From an uncultured Prochlorococcus sp. (GTDB taxonomy: Bacteria; Cyanobacteriota; Cyanobacteriia; PCC-6307; Cyanobiaceae), in the NCBI GenBank assembly GCA_902623195.1, contig CACNSV010000001.1:1-64000 (forward strand): DNA of 64,000 bases. The letters are read 5' to 3'. The position numbers were made by a program, and so were the translations under genes. Position 1 is the stretch's first letter. Each line of letters begins with the position of its first letter. This document shows positions 32,091 to 45,900 of this stretch, in pieces. The notes below the pieces were generated by a model, which searched no databases, was not told where the DNA came from, and saw only the letters and a list, made by a program, of their open reading frames with translations.

Positions 32091-32352
32091 TTAATTTAGG
32101 ATTCTAATATCATTTTTGGCTGCTTTGAATATTATTGTAAAATCACCGAAAGGATCTATTTCTGAATCCAAACTTTCATTATTTTTTCATTAAATTATAA
32201 AATTTTCTTGTTTGACTGAAGAGCATAAAAACCTTCTTCGTAAGCGATGTAACTTCTATTACCAAAATTTAATAATAAAGGAAAAAAATATTATTATTTT
32301 GTAGATTGAATTTATAAGTTTTACATTCATAAATATATAAATAAATAAAAAA

Positions 32353-32425
32353 TGCCGATAATTGGATTCGAACCAATGACCCACTGTTTACGAAACAGTT
32401 GCTCTACCACTGAGCTATATCGACA
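32353..32425 (-). tRNA. trnT: tRNA-Thr (anticodon CGT)
   Basis: Reverse complement TGTCGATATAGCTCAGTGGTAGAGCAACTGTTTCGTAAACAGTGGGTCATTGGTTCGAATCCAATTATCGGCA folds as a cloverleaf with acceptor TGTCGAT/ATCGGCA, anticodon loop TTCGTAA and T-arm GGTTCGAATCC. Confidence 0.97.
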
Positions 32426-32475
32426 ATGTTCAAATAGTTTTGTTTAATATAAACTAAAGTTTATGTTTTAAATCT

Positions 32476-32715
32476 TTGATGTCAAAAATTGATCCTGAAT
32501 TGAAGAAGAAATTACTTCGAGAAACAAAAGCTCCATTTAAAGGTTTGAGAAGATTGATATGGGCAGCTTGTTCTGGTTCTGCTTTTTTAGGTTTATTTAT
32601 AATGTTTTCCCAAATGATTGCTGGAAATGAAATACAACAAAATAATTTATTAATCCAAATAGTCGCATCAATTTTATTCCCAACTCTATTTTATTTCGAA
32701 AGAGATAAAAACTAG
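32476..32715 (+). CDS. DUF3493-like conserved cyanobacterial membrane protein (start TTG 32476 or ATG 32479)
   Basis: [38 protein letters not shown]...; two TM helices. Confidence 0.8.
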   Translation: MMSKIDPELKKKLLRETKAPFKGLRRLIWAACSGSAFLGLFIMFSQMIAGNEIQQNNLLIQIVASILFPTLFYFERDKN

Positions 32716-35700
32716 TTTTTACTCAAAGTTCTTTTCTTTGTTACTAATTTATAAGCCTCAATAATATCTCCTTCATTCCAGTTAGAAAATTTATCGCAAC
32801 CAATACCACATTCAAAACCAGTATTTACATCTTTTACATCATCTTTAGACCTTTTTAAAGAATCTAAATTTCCTTCGTAAACAATTTCACCAGCCCTTCG
32901 AACACGCAATGAGCAATTCCTTTGTAATTTTCCAGTATTTACATAACAACCTGCTATAGATCCTTTGCCAACTGCAAAAGTAGCTCTAACTTGAGCTTGT
33001 CCAATTTCTTCCTCAACTAAATCAGGCTCTAATAACCCCTCCATAGCAGATTGAATATCTTCTAATAATTTATAAATCACTTCATATTCCCTGATATCAA
33101 CATCATTTGCATCAGCAGCTCTTTTGGCACCTGAAGCGAGAGATGTATTAAAACCAATAATTACTGATCCTGAGGCAGCAGCTAAGTCTATATCTGTTTC
33201 TGTAATTTCTCCAGGAGCAGAAAAGAGTACTCTGACCTGAACCTCATTTTTAGGTAGTTGTTCTAATGAACCTAAAATAGCTTCAACACTCCCTTGAACA
33301 TCTGCTTTTAAAATTAGATTAAGCTCTTTAAGCTCTCCTTCATTTGCTTGATTAGAGAGTGAAGATAAACTTACTCTTCTAGAAGCCATTTGTTGAGCTA
33401 ATTTTGTTGCTCTTGCATCTGTAGCTCTTTCTCCTACAACCATTCTTGCTGATTTCTCATCTAGGTATACTTCAAATTCATCTCCAGCAGTAGGCACTTC
33501 ACTAAAACCTAGTGCTTCAACAGGAAATGATGGTGCTGCCTCTTTAATTCTATTGCCATGTTCGTCAACCATAGCCCTAATTCTTCCAAGAACAGAACCT
33601 GCTGCAATAACATCACCTGATTTTAAAGTTCCATTTTGTATTAATAAAGTTGCTACAGGGCCTTTCGCTTTGTCTAGGTGTGCCTCTATGACGGTACCTT
33701 TGGCTAATCTTCGAGGATTCGCTTGTAAATCTTCAACCTCAGATACTAGTAAAATCATTTCTAATAGTTTATCAATATTCTGACCTTTTACTGCACTGAC
33801 TGGAACCATTACAGTATCTCCTCCCCAATCTTCAGCTATTAAATCTTTTTCAGATAACTCTTGCTTTACCCTATCTGGTGATGATCCCTCCTTATCAATT
33901 TTATTAATAGCTACAACTATTGGAACCTTGGCAGCTCTTGCATGGCTTATCGCTTCAAGAGTTTGAGGCCTTACTCCGTCATCAGCGGCGACGACTAATA
34001 CTGCTATATCAGTTACTTTTGTTCCTCTTGCCCGCATTGCAGTAAATGCAGCATGCCCCGGTGTATCTAAAAAAGTAAGTTTTTTCGTCTTAGATTCATG
34101 TTTTACTTCTACTTGATACGCGCCTATGTGTTGAGTAATTCCTCCTGCTTCCCCAGAAGCTATTCTTGACTTTCTGATTGAATCAAGAAGACTTGTTTTC
34201 CCATGATCTACATGACCCATAACAGTCACAACAGGTGGCCTTGTTATTAAGCTATCTATATCTGTTTTTTCAATCATATCAACTGTTTTTGTTGCGGCTT
34301 CTTCAATATCATCTTGTAAAACAGGAACTCCGAATTCTTCAGCCACAGTTTCTATTGTAGTTAGATCTAATGATTGAGTAACAGTAGCAGTAATACCTTT
34401 AAAGAATAGAGATTTAATTATTTCTGAACTTTCAAGTTTTAGTTTATCTGCTAGTTCTTGCACAGTTAGATTATCTTCAGGGACAATTATCATCTCAGGT
34501 CTGACTTGTTTCGCTTCTCTAGAAGCACGTAATTCCATAGCCCTTCTTTTTTGTCTCTGTCTTGTACTTTCTTTTTTCTTCTTTTTAAGTTTGTTACTAG
34601 GCTTTTGTGATTTCTCATTTTCAGACTTTACTTTTTTGGGCCTAGCTAAGCTTGCAGATAAGATTGAAGTTTTTTGTTCTCCAGCAAAACCACTAGTTTC
34701 TGTGGTAAGAGAATCATCATTCTCTCCAATAATATGAACTTTTTGTCTTTGTTTTTGTGGGCTTTTATTCCTTAAAGCTTCAAGTTTTGCGGAATCATCC
34801 CAATCTGGTCTGCCTGGTTTTTTTGAGGGACTACCTGATCTATGCGGAGCTTTTTTGGTAGGTGCAACTGAATTGGGTCTCGCTGGAGGTGCCTTTGGTT
34901 TTTGCTTTGGAGCAAGGCTAGGCTTTGGTTTTTTATATTCTGTTTGATTTGTTTTTTCATTATTTGAAGAACGAGATTTTTGAAGCTGCATCAACTCATT
35001 TGGAGATACCAGTTTTCTGACTCCCGAACCCATTGGCCGGTTAAATTTTGAATTAGATTTGTTAAATTCACCTCTTTTATTGGGTGAGCTTGGCCTATTA
35101 GCTACCCCTTGACTATTAACCATCCCTTGTCTATTAGGATTTCCTGGCCTATTAGGGAAGTTAGACCTTCCCTGATTCCCAGACTTTGTAGGACTGTTTG
35201 GCCTGTTGGGGCTACCATATCTATTTTGTAATGAAGATCTATTTAAAGAATTATTTCTATTACTATTTACTGGCTTGTTGATATTATTACTTCTAGTTGG
35301 CCCGCCAGATTTAATATTTGGATTTGGTTTATCGGGTATATTCTGTTTATTTTGTATATTCTCTCTTCTTATAGGTGCTCCAACCAATTCAGGACTTGAT
35401 GAAACAGGTCTCTTGGGATTATTTTTTATTGAATTATTTTCAAAACGATTGCTATTAAGATATTTAGGATTATTTAGTTTATTTTGATTAGTTTGTGTTG
35501 ATTGAGTAGGAGGTTTATTAATATTTTTAGGCTTCTCAATTAATTGAATCGGTGGCTTGGGAGATTTTGGAAGTTGATCATTTTTATTATTTACTTTAAC
35601 TTTAGTCTCATATCTATTGGTTTTTGAAAAGTTTGAATTGCTTTTTTGCTCACCATTAGATTTAGATTTTGAAATAATTTGAGGAGGATTTAATTCTTCT

Positions 35701-36083
35701 CTCTTAGAAATAATTTCTTTACCAGTAGATTTTGAAATAATTGGCTTTGTTAACAGAGTTTTTGAAGATTGTGCTGCTTTTAAATTTTTATTTTTTAAAA
35801 TTGTAGGTGCATTAATATTTTTTGAACTCTCTTCACTATTTTTTGGTCTATTCTGTTGAGGCCTAGAGTTTAGGGATGATTTATTTACAGATAAAATATT
35901 TTTACTTTTATTGCCCTTGTTTTTAATATGATTTTTGATCTTATTTGCATCATCAAAACTGATTGAACTACTGTGGCTTTTTACAAATATTGAAAGTTTT
36001 TGGGCGGCATCCAATATATCTTTATTTTCCAGATTTAAATCTCTGGAAAGCTCATAAATTCTGATTTTATCGCTGAGTGTCAT
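32712..36083 (-). CDS. infB: Translation initiation factor IF-2
   Basis: [19 protein letters not shown]; 1123 aa with a long disordered Asn/Pro/Ser/Lys-rich N-terminal region. Confidence 0.98.
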   Translation of the reverse strand: MTLSDKIRIYELSRDLNLENKDILDAAQKLSIFVKSHSSSISFDDANKIKNHIKNKGNKSKNILSVNKSSLNSRPQQNRPKNSEESSKNINAPTILKNKNLKAAQSSKTLLTKPIISKSTGKEIISKREELNPPQIISKSKSNGEQKSNSNFSKTNRYETKVKVNNKNDQLPKSPKPPIQLIEKPKNINKPPTQSTQTNQNKLNNPKYLNSNRFENNSIKNNPKRPVSSSPELVGAPIRRENIQNKQNIPDKPNPNIKSGGPTRSNNINKPVNSNRNNSLNRSSLQNRYGSPNRPNSPTKSGNQGRSNFPNRPGNPNRQGMVNSQGVANRPSSPNKRGEFNKSNSKFNRPMGSGVRKLVSPNELMQLQKSRSSNNEKTNQTEYKKPKPSLAPKQKPKAPPARPNSVAPTKKAPHRSGSPSKKPGRPDWDDSAKLEALRNKSPQKQRQKVHIIGENDDSLTTETSGFAGEQKTSILSASLARPKKVKSENEKSQKPSNKLKKKKKESTRQRQKRRAMELRASREAKQVRPEMIIVPEDNLTVQELADKLKLESSEIIKSLFFKGITATVTQSLDLTTIETVAEEFGVPVLQDDIEEAATKTVDMIEKTDIDSLITRPPVVTVMGHVDHGKTSLLDSIRKSRIASGEAGGITQHIGAYQVEVKHESKTKKLTFLDTPGHAAFTAMRARGTKVTDIAVLVVAADDGVRPQTLEAISHARAAKVPIVVAINKIDKEGSSPDRVKQELSEKDLIAEDWGGDTVMVPVSAVKGQNIDKLLEMILLVSEVEDLQANPRRLAKGTVIEAHLDKAKGPVATLLIQNGTLKSGDVIAAGSVLGRIRAMVDEHGNRIKEAAPSFPVEALGFSEVPTAGDEFEVYLDEKSARMVVGERATDARATKLAQQMASRRVSLSSLSNQANEGELKELNLILKADVQGSVEAILGSLEQLPKNEVQVRVLFSAPGEITETDIDLAAASGSVIIGFNTSLASGAKRAADANDVDIREYEVIYKLLEDIQSAMEGLLEPDLVEEEIGQAQVRATFAVGKGSIAGCYVNTGKLQRNCSLRVRRAGEIVYEGNLDSLKRSKDDVKDVNTGFECGIGCDKFSNWNEGDIIEAYKLVTKKRTLSKN

Positions 36084-36153
36084 TGAGTTGGAATTATGTT
36101 CTAAGAAGTTAAAATGATGGACTTTAATTCAATTATATTCCTTTTTTGGAAAG

Positions 36154-36414
36154 TTATTCGTAGTTTTGCGTTTCGATTATAAAAACCTCATAAAATTTAT
36201 TATCAATATTTGTTTTTAAAGCTCTTTGAAGATTTTTTTTTAATTTAGGGTCTTGAGTACAATTTTTTGTTTTACATAAGTAAGCCGAACGTCCAATCCC
36301 TGAATTTATAAAAATACCAAAATTTTTTTCATGAGTAATTTTTAACATAAAATTTCTGTCAAAAATTTCCCTACAAGAAATGCACCTACGCAAAATTGAT
36401 CTTTTCTCCCTCAC
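36154..36414 (-). CDS. ylxR: YlxR family (DUF448) RNA-binding protein
   Basis: SILRRCISCREIFDRNFMLKI; GIGRSAYLCKTKNC; between nusA and infB. Confidence 0.92.
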   Translation of the reverse strand: MREKRSILRRCISCREIFDRNFMLKITHEKNFGIFINSGIGRSAYLCKTKNCTQDPKLKKNLQRALKTNIDNKFYEVFIIETQNYE

Positions 36415-37766
36415 CGTGGTCTTTCCTCGGATGTAATTATTTCTTCTTCATAAGACTCATCAAACTCTTCTTCATCTTCTGGTAAAGGATAAAGTTCCCT
36501 TAATCTTGCATCTTCTTCTGCTCTTGCTGCTTGTTCAGCCTCAAATTTCTTTTCAGCTTCTTTTTGTAGACTTTCTTCCTCTTCTCTTTGCTCAATTAAT
36601 TCAGCTACTACTGCATCCTCTGAGTCTTGGTCATATTCATGCGAGTTTTTAACGTCTATTTTCCAACCGGTTAATCTCGCTGCTAATCTGACATTTTGAC
36701 CTTCTCTACCAATTGCAAGACTGAGTTGATCTGGTGGAACTAATACATGTGCATGTTGACCTTCAGGATCAACTAATCTTACTAAATCAACTTTTGCTGG
36801 ACTAAGGGAATTTAAGATATATTGAATTGGATCTGAAGACCATTTTATAACATCTATTTTCTCGCCTCTAAGTTCATTGACTACCTGTTGTATCCTGGCT
36901 CCCCTTGCTCCAATACAAGCTCCAACTGGATCAACTTCTCTTTCTATACTATCAACTGCTACTTTTGTTCTCGGCCCAACAGCTCTTGAAGGTGGATTTG
37001 CTTCTCTTGACACCGCAACTATTTTTACAGAACCTTCCTGTATCTCAGGGACTTCATTTTCAAATAAATAAACAACTAAGCCTGCATTAGCTCTGCTTAC
37101 AAAAAGCTGTGGACCTTTTCTAGCTATTTCACTAACTTCCTTTAAAAAAACTTTAAAAGTAGCATTAGCTCTATAGTTGTCATTGGGTAATTGATCTCTC
37201 TTAGGTAACTCTGCTTCTACTTCTGGCCTACCAATACCAGAACTTACAGCCATAATTACAGATTGTCTCTCAAATCTAATGACCCTTGCTGTTAAAACAG
37301 GATCTTCTAAATCAGCAAATTCTTCTTGGATCATTTTTCTTTGCTGATCTCTAAGTTTTTGAGCTAGAACTTGTTTTGTTGTTGAAGCTGCCATTCTTCC
37401 GAAGTCTTCCTTATCAGGCGTGACATCTAAAACAACTGTGTCTCCAATTTGAGCATCATCGGCAACTTGCTGAACTTCCATTAAAGATATTTGGTGATCT
37501 TCACTTTCAACTTCATCAACAATTATTTTGCTTGCCAAAATTCTATAACCTTCTTCCTCAAGGTCCAATCCCACATCAAAATTACTAAAGTATTCCTCAT
37601 CGAAAGGATCTTCTTTAGTTCCAATATAAAAAGTACGTCTATACTTTTCATAACCTTTTAGCAGAGCTTCACGTAAAGCTGCTTCGACAACTTGAGGAGG
37701 TAATTTTTTTTCCTCACTTATGTCGTCTATAAGATTGTTTAAACCTGGGAGAATTACTAATGCCAT
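36411..37766 (-). CDS. nusA: Transcription termination/antitermination factor NusA
   Basis: S1/KH domains: ELPKRDQLPNDNYRANATFKVFLKEV, VDPVGACIGARGARIQQVVNELRGEKIDVI. Confidence 0.97.
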   Translation of the reverse strand: MALVILPGLNNLIDDISEEKKLPPQVVEAALREALLKGYEKYRRTFYIGTKEDPFDEEYFSNFDVGLDLEEEGYRILASKIIVDEVESEDHQISLMEVQQVADDAQIGDTVVLDVTPDKEDFGRMAASTTKQVLAQKLRDQQRKMIQEEFADLEDPVLTARVIRFERQSVIMAVSSGIGRPEVEAELPKRDQLPNDNYRANATFKVFLKEVSEIARKGPQLFVSRANAGLVVYLFENEVPEIQEGSVKIVAVSREANPPSRAVGPRTKVAVDSIEREVDPVGACIGARGARIQQVVNELRGEKIDVIKWSSDPIQYILNSLSPAKVDLVRLVDPEGQHAHVLVPPDQLSLAIGREGQNVRLAARLTGWKIDVKNSHEYDQDSEDAVVAELIEQREEEESLQKEAEKKFEAEQAARAEEDARLRELYPLPEDEEEFDESYEEEIITSEERPR

Positions 37767-37796
37767 CTACGATGGGTAAAATAAATTTAAGTTAGT

Positions 37797-38264
37797 TTAG
37801 TCTTCTATTCTAGCAAGACTAACCTTGATTACTTCAGTAAAAGGGATTCTTTGTATTTTACCCTTAACATTAATGGCTAAATAATCATTAGACTTTTCAT
37901 AAAGCAAACCATTCAAATTTTTAATTTTTGAATTATTTTGATTTAATTCAACTCTAACTGGAAAACCTTTAAAAGTTTTGAAGTCTCTATTAGAGGTTAA
38001 TTCATCACTGACTCCTTGACTACTAATTTCTAAAACATATCTACATTTAATAAGATTAGATGAATCAATTACAGACAAAACAGGTTCATTTAAAAGTAAA
38101 CAATCATCTAGAGTAATATCATTTCCCTCACGACTTTTGAGAAAAATTTGTATTTTCAGGGGATTATGATTTGTTAGAAAATTAATATTATTAATTTCGT
38201 ATTTTAAACTTTTTGCAATTTCTATTATGAGGTTTTCTAAGTTATCTTTTTTATTTTTTATCAA
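37797..38264 (-). CDS. rimP: Ribosome maturation factor RimP
   Basis: [32 protein letters not shown]; rimP-nusA-ylxR-infB order. Confidence 0.92.
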   Translation of the reverse strand: MIKNKKDNLENLIIEIAKSLKYEINNINFLTNHNPLKIQIFLKSREGNDITLDDCLLLNEPVLSVIDSSNLIKCRYVLEISSQGVSDELTSNRDFKTFKGFPVRVELNQNNSKIKNLNGLLYEKSNDYLAINVKGKIQRIPFTEVIKVSLARIED

Positions 38265-38370
38265 TTGTTTATTATTAAGAAATTGCTTTTATATTTAAAT
38301 TATACAAAAATTATTTCGTTCAAATCAAGACTAAAGATGTGCTTAATTAAACAAAAATTTAAAAAATTAA

Positions 38371-39543
<1,173 letters not shown>

Positions 39544-39590
39544 AGCACTCACTCAAATTTATAATCTAAAGTAAAAATTTATATAAAACT

Positions 39591-40304
39591 TTGGATTTAC
39601 AAAATCAAATGAAAAAAGCAGTTGCTGAAGCAGCTGTCAAAGAGGTATCTAGTGACATGGTTGTAGGACTTGGATCTGGTTCTACAGCAGCAATCATGAT
39701 AAAAACTCTTGCAAACAAAATTAAAGCTGGGGAATTAAAAAACATAAGAGGAGTCCCAACTTCATTTCAGTCAGAAGTTCTCGCTTTGGAATTAGGTATC
39801 CCGTTGATTGATTTAGTATCTGTTTCTCAGATTGACTTAGCAATTGATGGTGCAGATGAAGTTAATCCTGAGTATCAACTTATTAAGGGTGGGGGTGCCT
39901 GCCACGTAAGAGAAAAATTAGTTGCTAGCAAAGCTAATAAATTATTAATCGTAGTTGATCAAACAAAATTAGTTAAAAATTTAAATGAAGTATTTCCCCT
40001 GCCTGTTGAGGTTTTACCATCGGCTTGGAAACAAGTTAATGATGTAATAGAAGACATGGATGCTAAATGTAAGTTAAGAATGGCAGAAAAAAAAGCAGGT
40101 CCCGTTGTTACCGATGAGGGTAATTTAATATTAGATATTTTATTTAATGGAGGTATAAGTAATCCAAAAGAAATTGAACAGCAGATCAATAATATTCCAG
40201 GAGTTCTTGAAAATGGTTTATTTGTTGATTTAACTTATAAAGTTTTAGTTGGAACAGTTGAAAATAATCAAACTGTTGTATATGTACCAGAGAGAGTTAA
40301 TTAA
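39591..40304 (+). CDS. rpiA: Ribose-5-phosphate isomerase A
   Basis: [39 protein letters not shown] start. Confidence 0.97.
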   Translation: MDLQNQMKKAVAEAAVKEVSSDMVVGLGSGSTAAIMIKTLANKIKAGELKNIRGVPTSFQSEVLALELGIPLIDLVSVSQIDLAIDGADEVNPEYQLIKGGGACHVREKLVASKANKLLIVVDQTKLVKNLNEVFPLPVEVLPSAWKQVNDVIEDMDAKCKLRMAEKKAGPVVTDEGNLILDILFNGGISNPKEIEQQINNIPGVLENGLFVDLTYKVLVGTVENNQTVVYVPERVN

Positions 40305-41587
40305 TCTTCAAATCTTACTCTGACAGAATCAGCATGACTGTAAAGTCCTTCGCTGGTTGCAAGATTAATAATGTCTTCACTATTACTTTGTAAACTTTTT
40401 TCAGTAAATTCAATAATTGAAGAATTTTTCATGAAGGTTTCTACACCTAACGCACCACTAAATCTTGCATTCCCTGATGTAGGTAAAGTATGGTTTGGTC
40501 CAGCGATATAGTCACCAACGGCCTCTGGTGTCCATTTACCTAAGAAAATTGCTCCTGCATTTTCTATTTTATCAACAAGCTGTTTTGGATTAATAGTCAT
40601 TATTTCAAGATGCTCAGGAGCAAACTGGTTACTAAATTCAATGCATGTTTCAATATTGTCACATACACCTATTAACCCCCAGTCCTTAATTGATCGCATG
40701 CAAATTTCTTTTCTTGGATGATTTTCTAATTTTTTATTGATATTATTATTGACATCTTGAGCCACTGAATCACTGGTAGTTAAAAGAATTGCAGACGCAA
40801 AAGGATCATGTTCCGCTTGTGCTAATAAATCTGACGCTAACTGAGAGCTGTTAGCACTTTTATCAGCAATGATTAAAATTTCACTTGGTCCTGCTAATGA
40901 ATCAATGCCAGTTGATCCGAAAATTAATTTTTTTGCTGTTGTTACAAAAATATTTCCTGGGCCTGAAATAACATCTACTTTACTTATATTATTTGTACCA
41001 AATGCTAAAGCAGCTATAGCTTGTGCCCCCCCAACCTTGAAAATCTTTTCAATACCGCATATGTGAGCTGCCGCTAATACAGTTTTGTTCATTTCACCCT
41101 TCCCATTAGCAGGTGAAACCATAATTATTTCCCTCACTCCAGCCACTTTAGCAGGAATAGCATTCATAAGTACTGTACTCGGGTATGAAGCTCGCCCACC
41201 TGGAACATATAATCCAGCTCTTTGAACAGGGAGCCATTTACGCTGTACATCCTCGCCATATATACCTTTTATAGAAAAGGATTTAGGAATCTCTTTCTCG
41301 TGAAATTTTTCAATCCGATGTTTTGCATTTTTTAGTGCTACCTGCAAAGGCTTCGTTGTAGTCTCCCATGCTTTTTCAATTTCTTTTTTTGAAACACTAA
41401 GAGGCTCTGGATTAAAGCCATCAAATCTTAATGTATATTTCTTTAAAGCTTCATCACCTTGATTTCTTACATCTTCAAGTATTTTTTTAACAATATTATT
41501 GACTTCTTCATTATTTTCTAAATTTATTCTATCTTCTATTCTTTTAAGTTCATTTAGAATTTCAATTTTATTATGGACTATATTCAT
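40301..41587 (-). CDS. hisD: Histidinol dehydrogenase
   Basis: [70 protein letters not shown]. Confidence 0.97.
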   Translation of the reverse strand: MNIVHNKIEILNELKRIEDRINLENNEEVNNIVKKILEDVRNQGDEALKKYTLRFDGFNPEPLSVSKKEIEKAWETTTKPLQVALKNAKHRIEKFHEKEIPKSFSIKGIYGEDVQRKWLPVQRAGLYVPGGRASYPSTVLMNAIPAKVAGVREIIMVSPANGKGEMNKTVLAAAHICGIEKIFKVGGAQAIAALAFGTNNISKVDVISGPGNIFVTTAKKLIFGSTGIDSLAGPSEILIIADKSANSSQLASDLLAQAEHDPFASAILLTTSDSVAQDVNNNINKKLENHPRKEICMRSIKDWGLIGVCDNIETCIEFSNQFAPEHLEIMTINPKQLVDKIENAGAIFLGKWTPEAVGDYIAGPNHTLPTSGNARFSGALGVETFMKNSSIIEFTEKSLQSNSEDIINLATSEGLYSHADSVRVRFED

Positions 41588-41700
41588 TTTTTTGAATTTT
41601 AAATTAAAAGTTTCAGATAATTTAGGATAGTGAAGAAATATTATTGATCAGAAGTCTTATCTTTTGATATAGTATATGATTATAAATCAAAGCTATTTCT

Positions 41701-41991
41701 GTGGCAAATAACAAATCAGCAAAAAAAAGAATTCTCGTAGCAGAAAGGAACCGACAAGTTAACAAGTCCTATAAATCTACAGTAAGAACATTAATAAAGA
41801 AAACTTTAGTTAATTGTGAAAATTATAAAAAGAATCCTAACTCGGAAAATCAAAAACTGATTAATACTAGTCTAAATGAGGCATATAGTATAATTGACAA
41901 GGCTGTTAAAAAAAATGTTTTGCATAAAAACAATGGGGCTAATAAAAAATCAAGGATTAATAACTTAGTTAAAAATACATTAAAAAGTTAG
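41701..41991 (+). CDS. rpsT: 30S ribosomal protein S20
   Basis: MANNKSAKKRILVAERNRQVNKSYKSTVRTLIKK; GTG start. Confidence 0.97.
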   Translation: MANNKSAKKRILVAERNRQVNKSYKSTVRTLIKKTLVNCENYKKNPNSENQKLINTSLNEAYSIIDKAVKKNVLHKNNGANKKSRINNLVKNTLKS

Positions 41992-42009
41992 ATAAATTAT
42001 CTATTAATA

Positions 42010-42804
42010 ATGGAAGAAATCAATTTCATTGATTCACATTGTCATCTCATTTTTGAAAATTTTTTAGATGATATTGAAGAAGTGGCAATTCGATGGAGGT
42101 CTAAAGGTGTTAAAAAGCTCCTTCATGCATGTGTAGAGCTTTCAGATATTCCAAAAATGAAAAAAATCGCAAATAGGTTTTCAGAAATATATTATTCAGT
42201 TGGTTTACATCCTCTTGATGCTAATAAATGGGACTCAAATTCTGAATATATTTTAAAAGAAGCCATTAAGAATGATAATAGAATTGTTGCGATTGGAGAA
42301 ATGGGTTTAGATCTATTTAAAAATAATGATATTGAAATTCAAATAGCTGCTCTTTTACCTCAGATGAAATTAGCATTTGAATCTGATTTGCCTGTAATAA
42401 TTCATTGCAGGAATGCAGCTCATGAAATGATAAATATCTGCAAGGACTTAAAAAAAAATAATATTTGTCCCAAAGGAGTTTTGCATTGCTGGAGCGGAAC
42501 AGTTGATGAAATGCAAGAATTCTTAGAACTAGGCTTTTATATAAGTTTTAGCGGCATAGTGACTTTCCCAAAAGCTTTTGAAACTCATAATTGTGCTAAA
42601 TTAGTACCTAAAGATAAGTATCTTATTGAGACAGATTCTCCTTTTTTAGCACCGGTACCATATCGAGGTAAAAGAAATGAACCTGCATTTGTTGAGAGTG
42701 TGGCAAATTCAATTGCTATAATTAGATCATCCAACATTGATGTAATTGCCAGCGAATCATCACAAAATGCTGAAGAATTGTTTAAATTTGATTTGGTAAA
42801 ATGA
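42010..42804 (+). CDS. tatD: TatD family metal-dependent DNase
   Basis: FIDSHCHLIF, AIGEMGLDLF, VLHCWSGT, LIETDSPFLAPVPYRGKRNEPAFV. Confidence 0.95.
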   Translation: MEEINFIDSHCHLIFENFLDDIEEVAIRWRSKGVKKLLHACVELSDIPKMKKIANRFSEIYYSVGLHPLDANKWDSNSEYILKEAIKNDNRIVAIGEMGLDLFKNNDIEIQIAALLPQMKLAFESDLPVIIHCRNAAHEMINICKDLKKNNICPKGVLHCWSGTVDEMQEFLELGFYISFSGIVTFPKAFETHNCAKLVPKDKYLIETDSPFLAPVPYRGKRNEPAFVESVANSIAIIRSSNIDVIASESSQNAEELFKFDLVK

Positions 42805-42986
42805 CTAAATATCTGCTAGTATAAAAAATTACTGGCTAATTTTCTTAAATTTTTAAAATACGGTTAGCTAATCTGTTTATTAACTAATCGAGTTTTGTAG
42901 ATTTTTTGGAAAAATTTTTAACCAAATTATCTTTAGTTTAGGTAAATTCAAAAGGTAAAATCTTAAAAAACCCAGGATTCTATTGG

Positions 42987-45900
42987 ATGAGCAGTAGCGC
43001 TTTACAAGTAACAAAGACAGTTACTTATTTACCAGATTTAGTAGAGGTACAAAGAGCAAGTTTCAAATGGTTTTTGGAAAAAGGTTTAATTGAAGAACTT
43101 CAGAATTTTTCACCAATTACTGACTATACAGGTAAGCTCGAGTTACATTTCATAGGTGAAGAATACCGTTTAAAAAGACCAAGGCATGATGTTGAGGAGG
43201 CAAAAAGAAGGGATGCTACTTTTGCTTCTCAAATGTATGTAACTTGTAGACTTATAAATAAAGAAACAGGTGAAATTAAAGAGCAGGAAGTATTTATAGG
43301 CGAATTACCATTAATGACTGAAAGAGGTACTTTTATAATTAATGGGGCTGAAAGAGTCATTGTAAACCAGATAGTAAGAAGTCCTGGTGTGTATTTTAAA
43401 GATGAACAGGATAAAAATGGGAGAAGAACTTACAACGCGAGTGTTATACCTAACAGAGGTGCTTGGTTAAAATTTGAGACGGATAAGAACAATTTACTAT
43501 ATGTCAGGGTCGACAAAACAAGGAAAATTAATGCTCATGTTCTTATGAGAGCTATGGGCCTTTCCGACAATGATGTAATAGATAAACTTAGACATCCCGA
43601 ATTTTATAAAAATTCAATTGATTCTGCTAATGAAGAGGGAATAACATCTGAAGATCAAGCTTTGCTTGAGCTTTACAAAAAATTAAGGCCAGGTGAGCCG
43701 CCATCTGTATCTGGTGGTCAACAACTTTTGCATAGTCGTTTTTTTGATCCTAAGAGATACGATTTAGGCAGAGTCGGCAGATATAAAATTAATAAAAAAC
43801 TCAGGCTGACTGTTCCAGATAATATTAGGACTCTGACACATGAAGATGTTCTTTCCACTATAGATTATCTCATTAATTTAGAACTTGATATCGGTGGTGC
43901 AAGTCTCGATGATATTGATCACTTGGGTAACAGAAGAGTTCGATCCGTAGGTGAATTATTACAAAATCAAGTGCGTGTTGGTCTTAACAGACTTGAAAGA
44001 ATCATTAAGGAAAGAATGACTGTTGGCGAAACTGATTCTCTAACACCCGCTCAATTAGTTAATCCAAAGCCACTAGTTGCTGCTATCAAGGAATTTTTTG
44101 GTTCAAGTCAATTAAGTCAATTTATGGATCAAACAAATCCGCTTGCAGAATTGACTCATAAAAGGAGAATTTCAGCGTTAGGTCCAGGAGGACTAACAAG
44201 AGAAAGAGCTGGTTTTGCAGTTAGAGATATACATCCTTCTCATTATGGTAGGCTTTGTCCAATTGAGACTCCTGAAGGCCCAAACGCTGGCCTTATAAAT
44301 TCTTTAGCAACTCATGCCAGGGTAAATGAATATGGTTTTATAGAAACTCCATTTTGGAAGGTTGATAAAGGCAGAGTCGTAAAAAGTGGTAAACCAATTT
44401 ATTTATCAGCTGATTTAGAAGATGAATGTAGGGTCGCTCCTGGCGATGTGGCAACAGATGAAGAAGGATTAATACTTGCCGATTTAATTCCAGTGAGATA
44501 TCGCCAAGATTTTGAAAAAGTTCCACCTTTACAAGTTGATTATGTTCAATTATCTCCTGTTCAAGTAATTTCAGTAGCCACCTCTCTAATCCCCTTTCTA
44601 GAGCATGACGATGCCAATAGAGCCTTAATGGGATCAAATATGCAAAGACAAGCTGTTCCTCTTCTAAGACCAGAAAGACCACTTGTTGGTACTGGCCTTG
44701 AATCTCAGGTTGCTAGAGATTCTGGGATGGTTCCAATAACAAAAGTAAATGGTACAGTTTCTTACGTAGATGCGAATGAAATTATTGTTAGGGATGATGA
44801 AGGTAATGATCATATTCATCAATTACAAAAATATCAAAGATCTAATCAAGATACTTGTTTAAATCAAAGACCAATTGTAAACAATGGAGATAAAGTTATT
44901 TCTGGACAGGTTTTAGCTGATGGATCTGCTTGTGAGGGAGGCGAAATCGCCTTAGGGCAAAACGTTTTAATAGCTTATATGCCCTGGGAAGGATACAATT
45001 ATGAAGATGCAATACTTGTTAGTGAAAGATTAGTTACAGATGATCTATATACCTCTGTTCATATTGAAAAATACGAAATAGAGGCTAGGCAAACTAAATT
45101 AGGTCCTGAAGAAATTACAAGGGAAATTCCAAATGTATCTGAAGATAGTCTTGCTGATCTTGATGAGATGGGGATTATAAGAACTGGAGCCTTTGTTGAA
45201 AGTGGAGATATTTTAGTAGGGAAAGTCACCCCCAAAGGAGAGTCTGATCAACCCCCTGAAGAAAAACTATTGCGAGCAATATTTGGAGAAAAGGCTAGAG
45301 ATGTAAGAGATAATTCACTAAGAGTTCCTAATACAGAAAGAGGGAGGGTTGTTGATGTAAGAATATACACACGAGAGCAAGGAGATGAGCTACCCCCTGG
45401 CGCAAATATGGTTGTGAGAGTATACGTAGCCCAACGTCGTAAGATACAGGTTGGTGACAAGATGGCGGGAAGACATGGAAATAAAGGAATAATAAGTAGA
45501 ATTCTACCGAGAGAAGATATGCCTTATTTACCAGATGGAACACCTGTAGATATTGTATTAAATCCTCTTGGAGTGCCTAGTAGGATGAATGTTGGTCAAG
45601 TATTTGAGCTTTTAATGGGATGGGCTGCGTCTAATCTAAACTGTAGAGTAAAAGTAGTGCCTTTTGATGAAATGTATGGTCCTGAAAAATCACACCAGAC
45701 AGTTCAGGCATTTCTGACTGAAGCCTCAAAACAGAAAGGTAAAGATTGGGTTTATAATCCAAAAGATCCGGGCAAACTTGTTTTGATAGATGGTAGGACT
45801 GGCGAACCTTTTGATCAACCAGTCGCTGTAGGTTATTCTCACTTCTTAAAACTTGTTCACTTAGTAGATGATAAAATTCACGCTCGATCCACAGGGCCTT

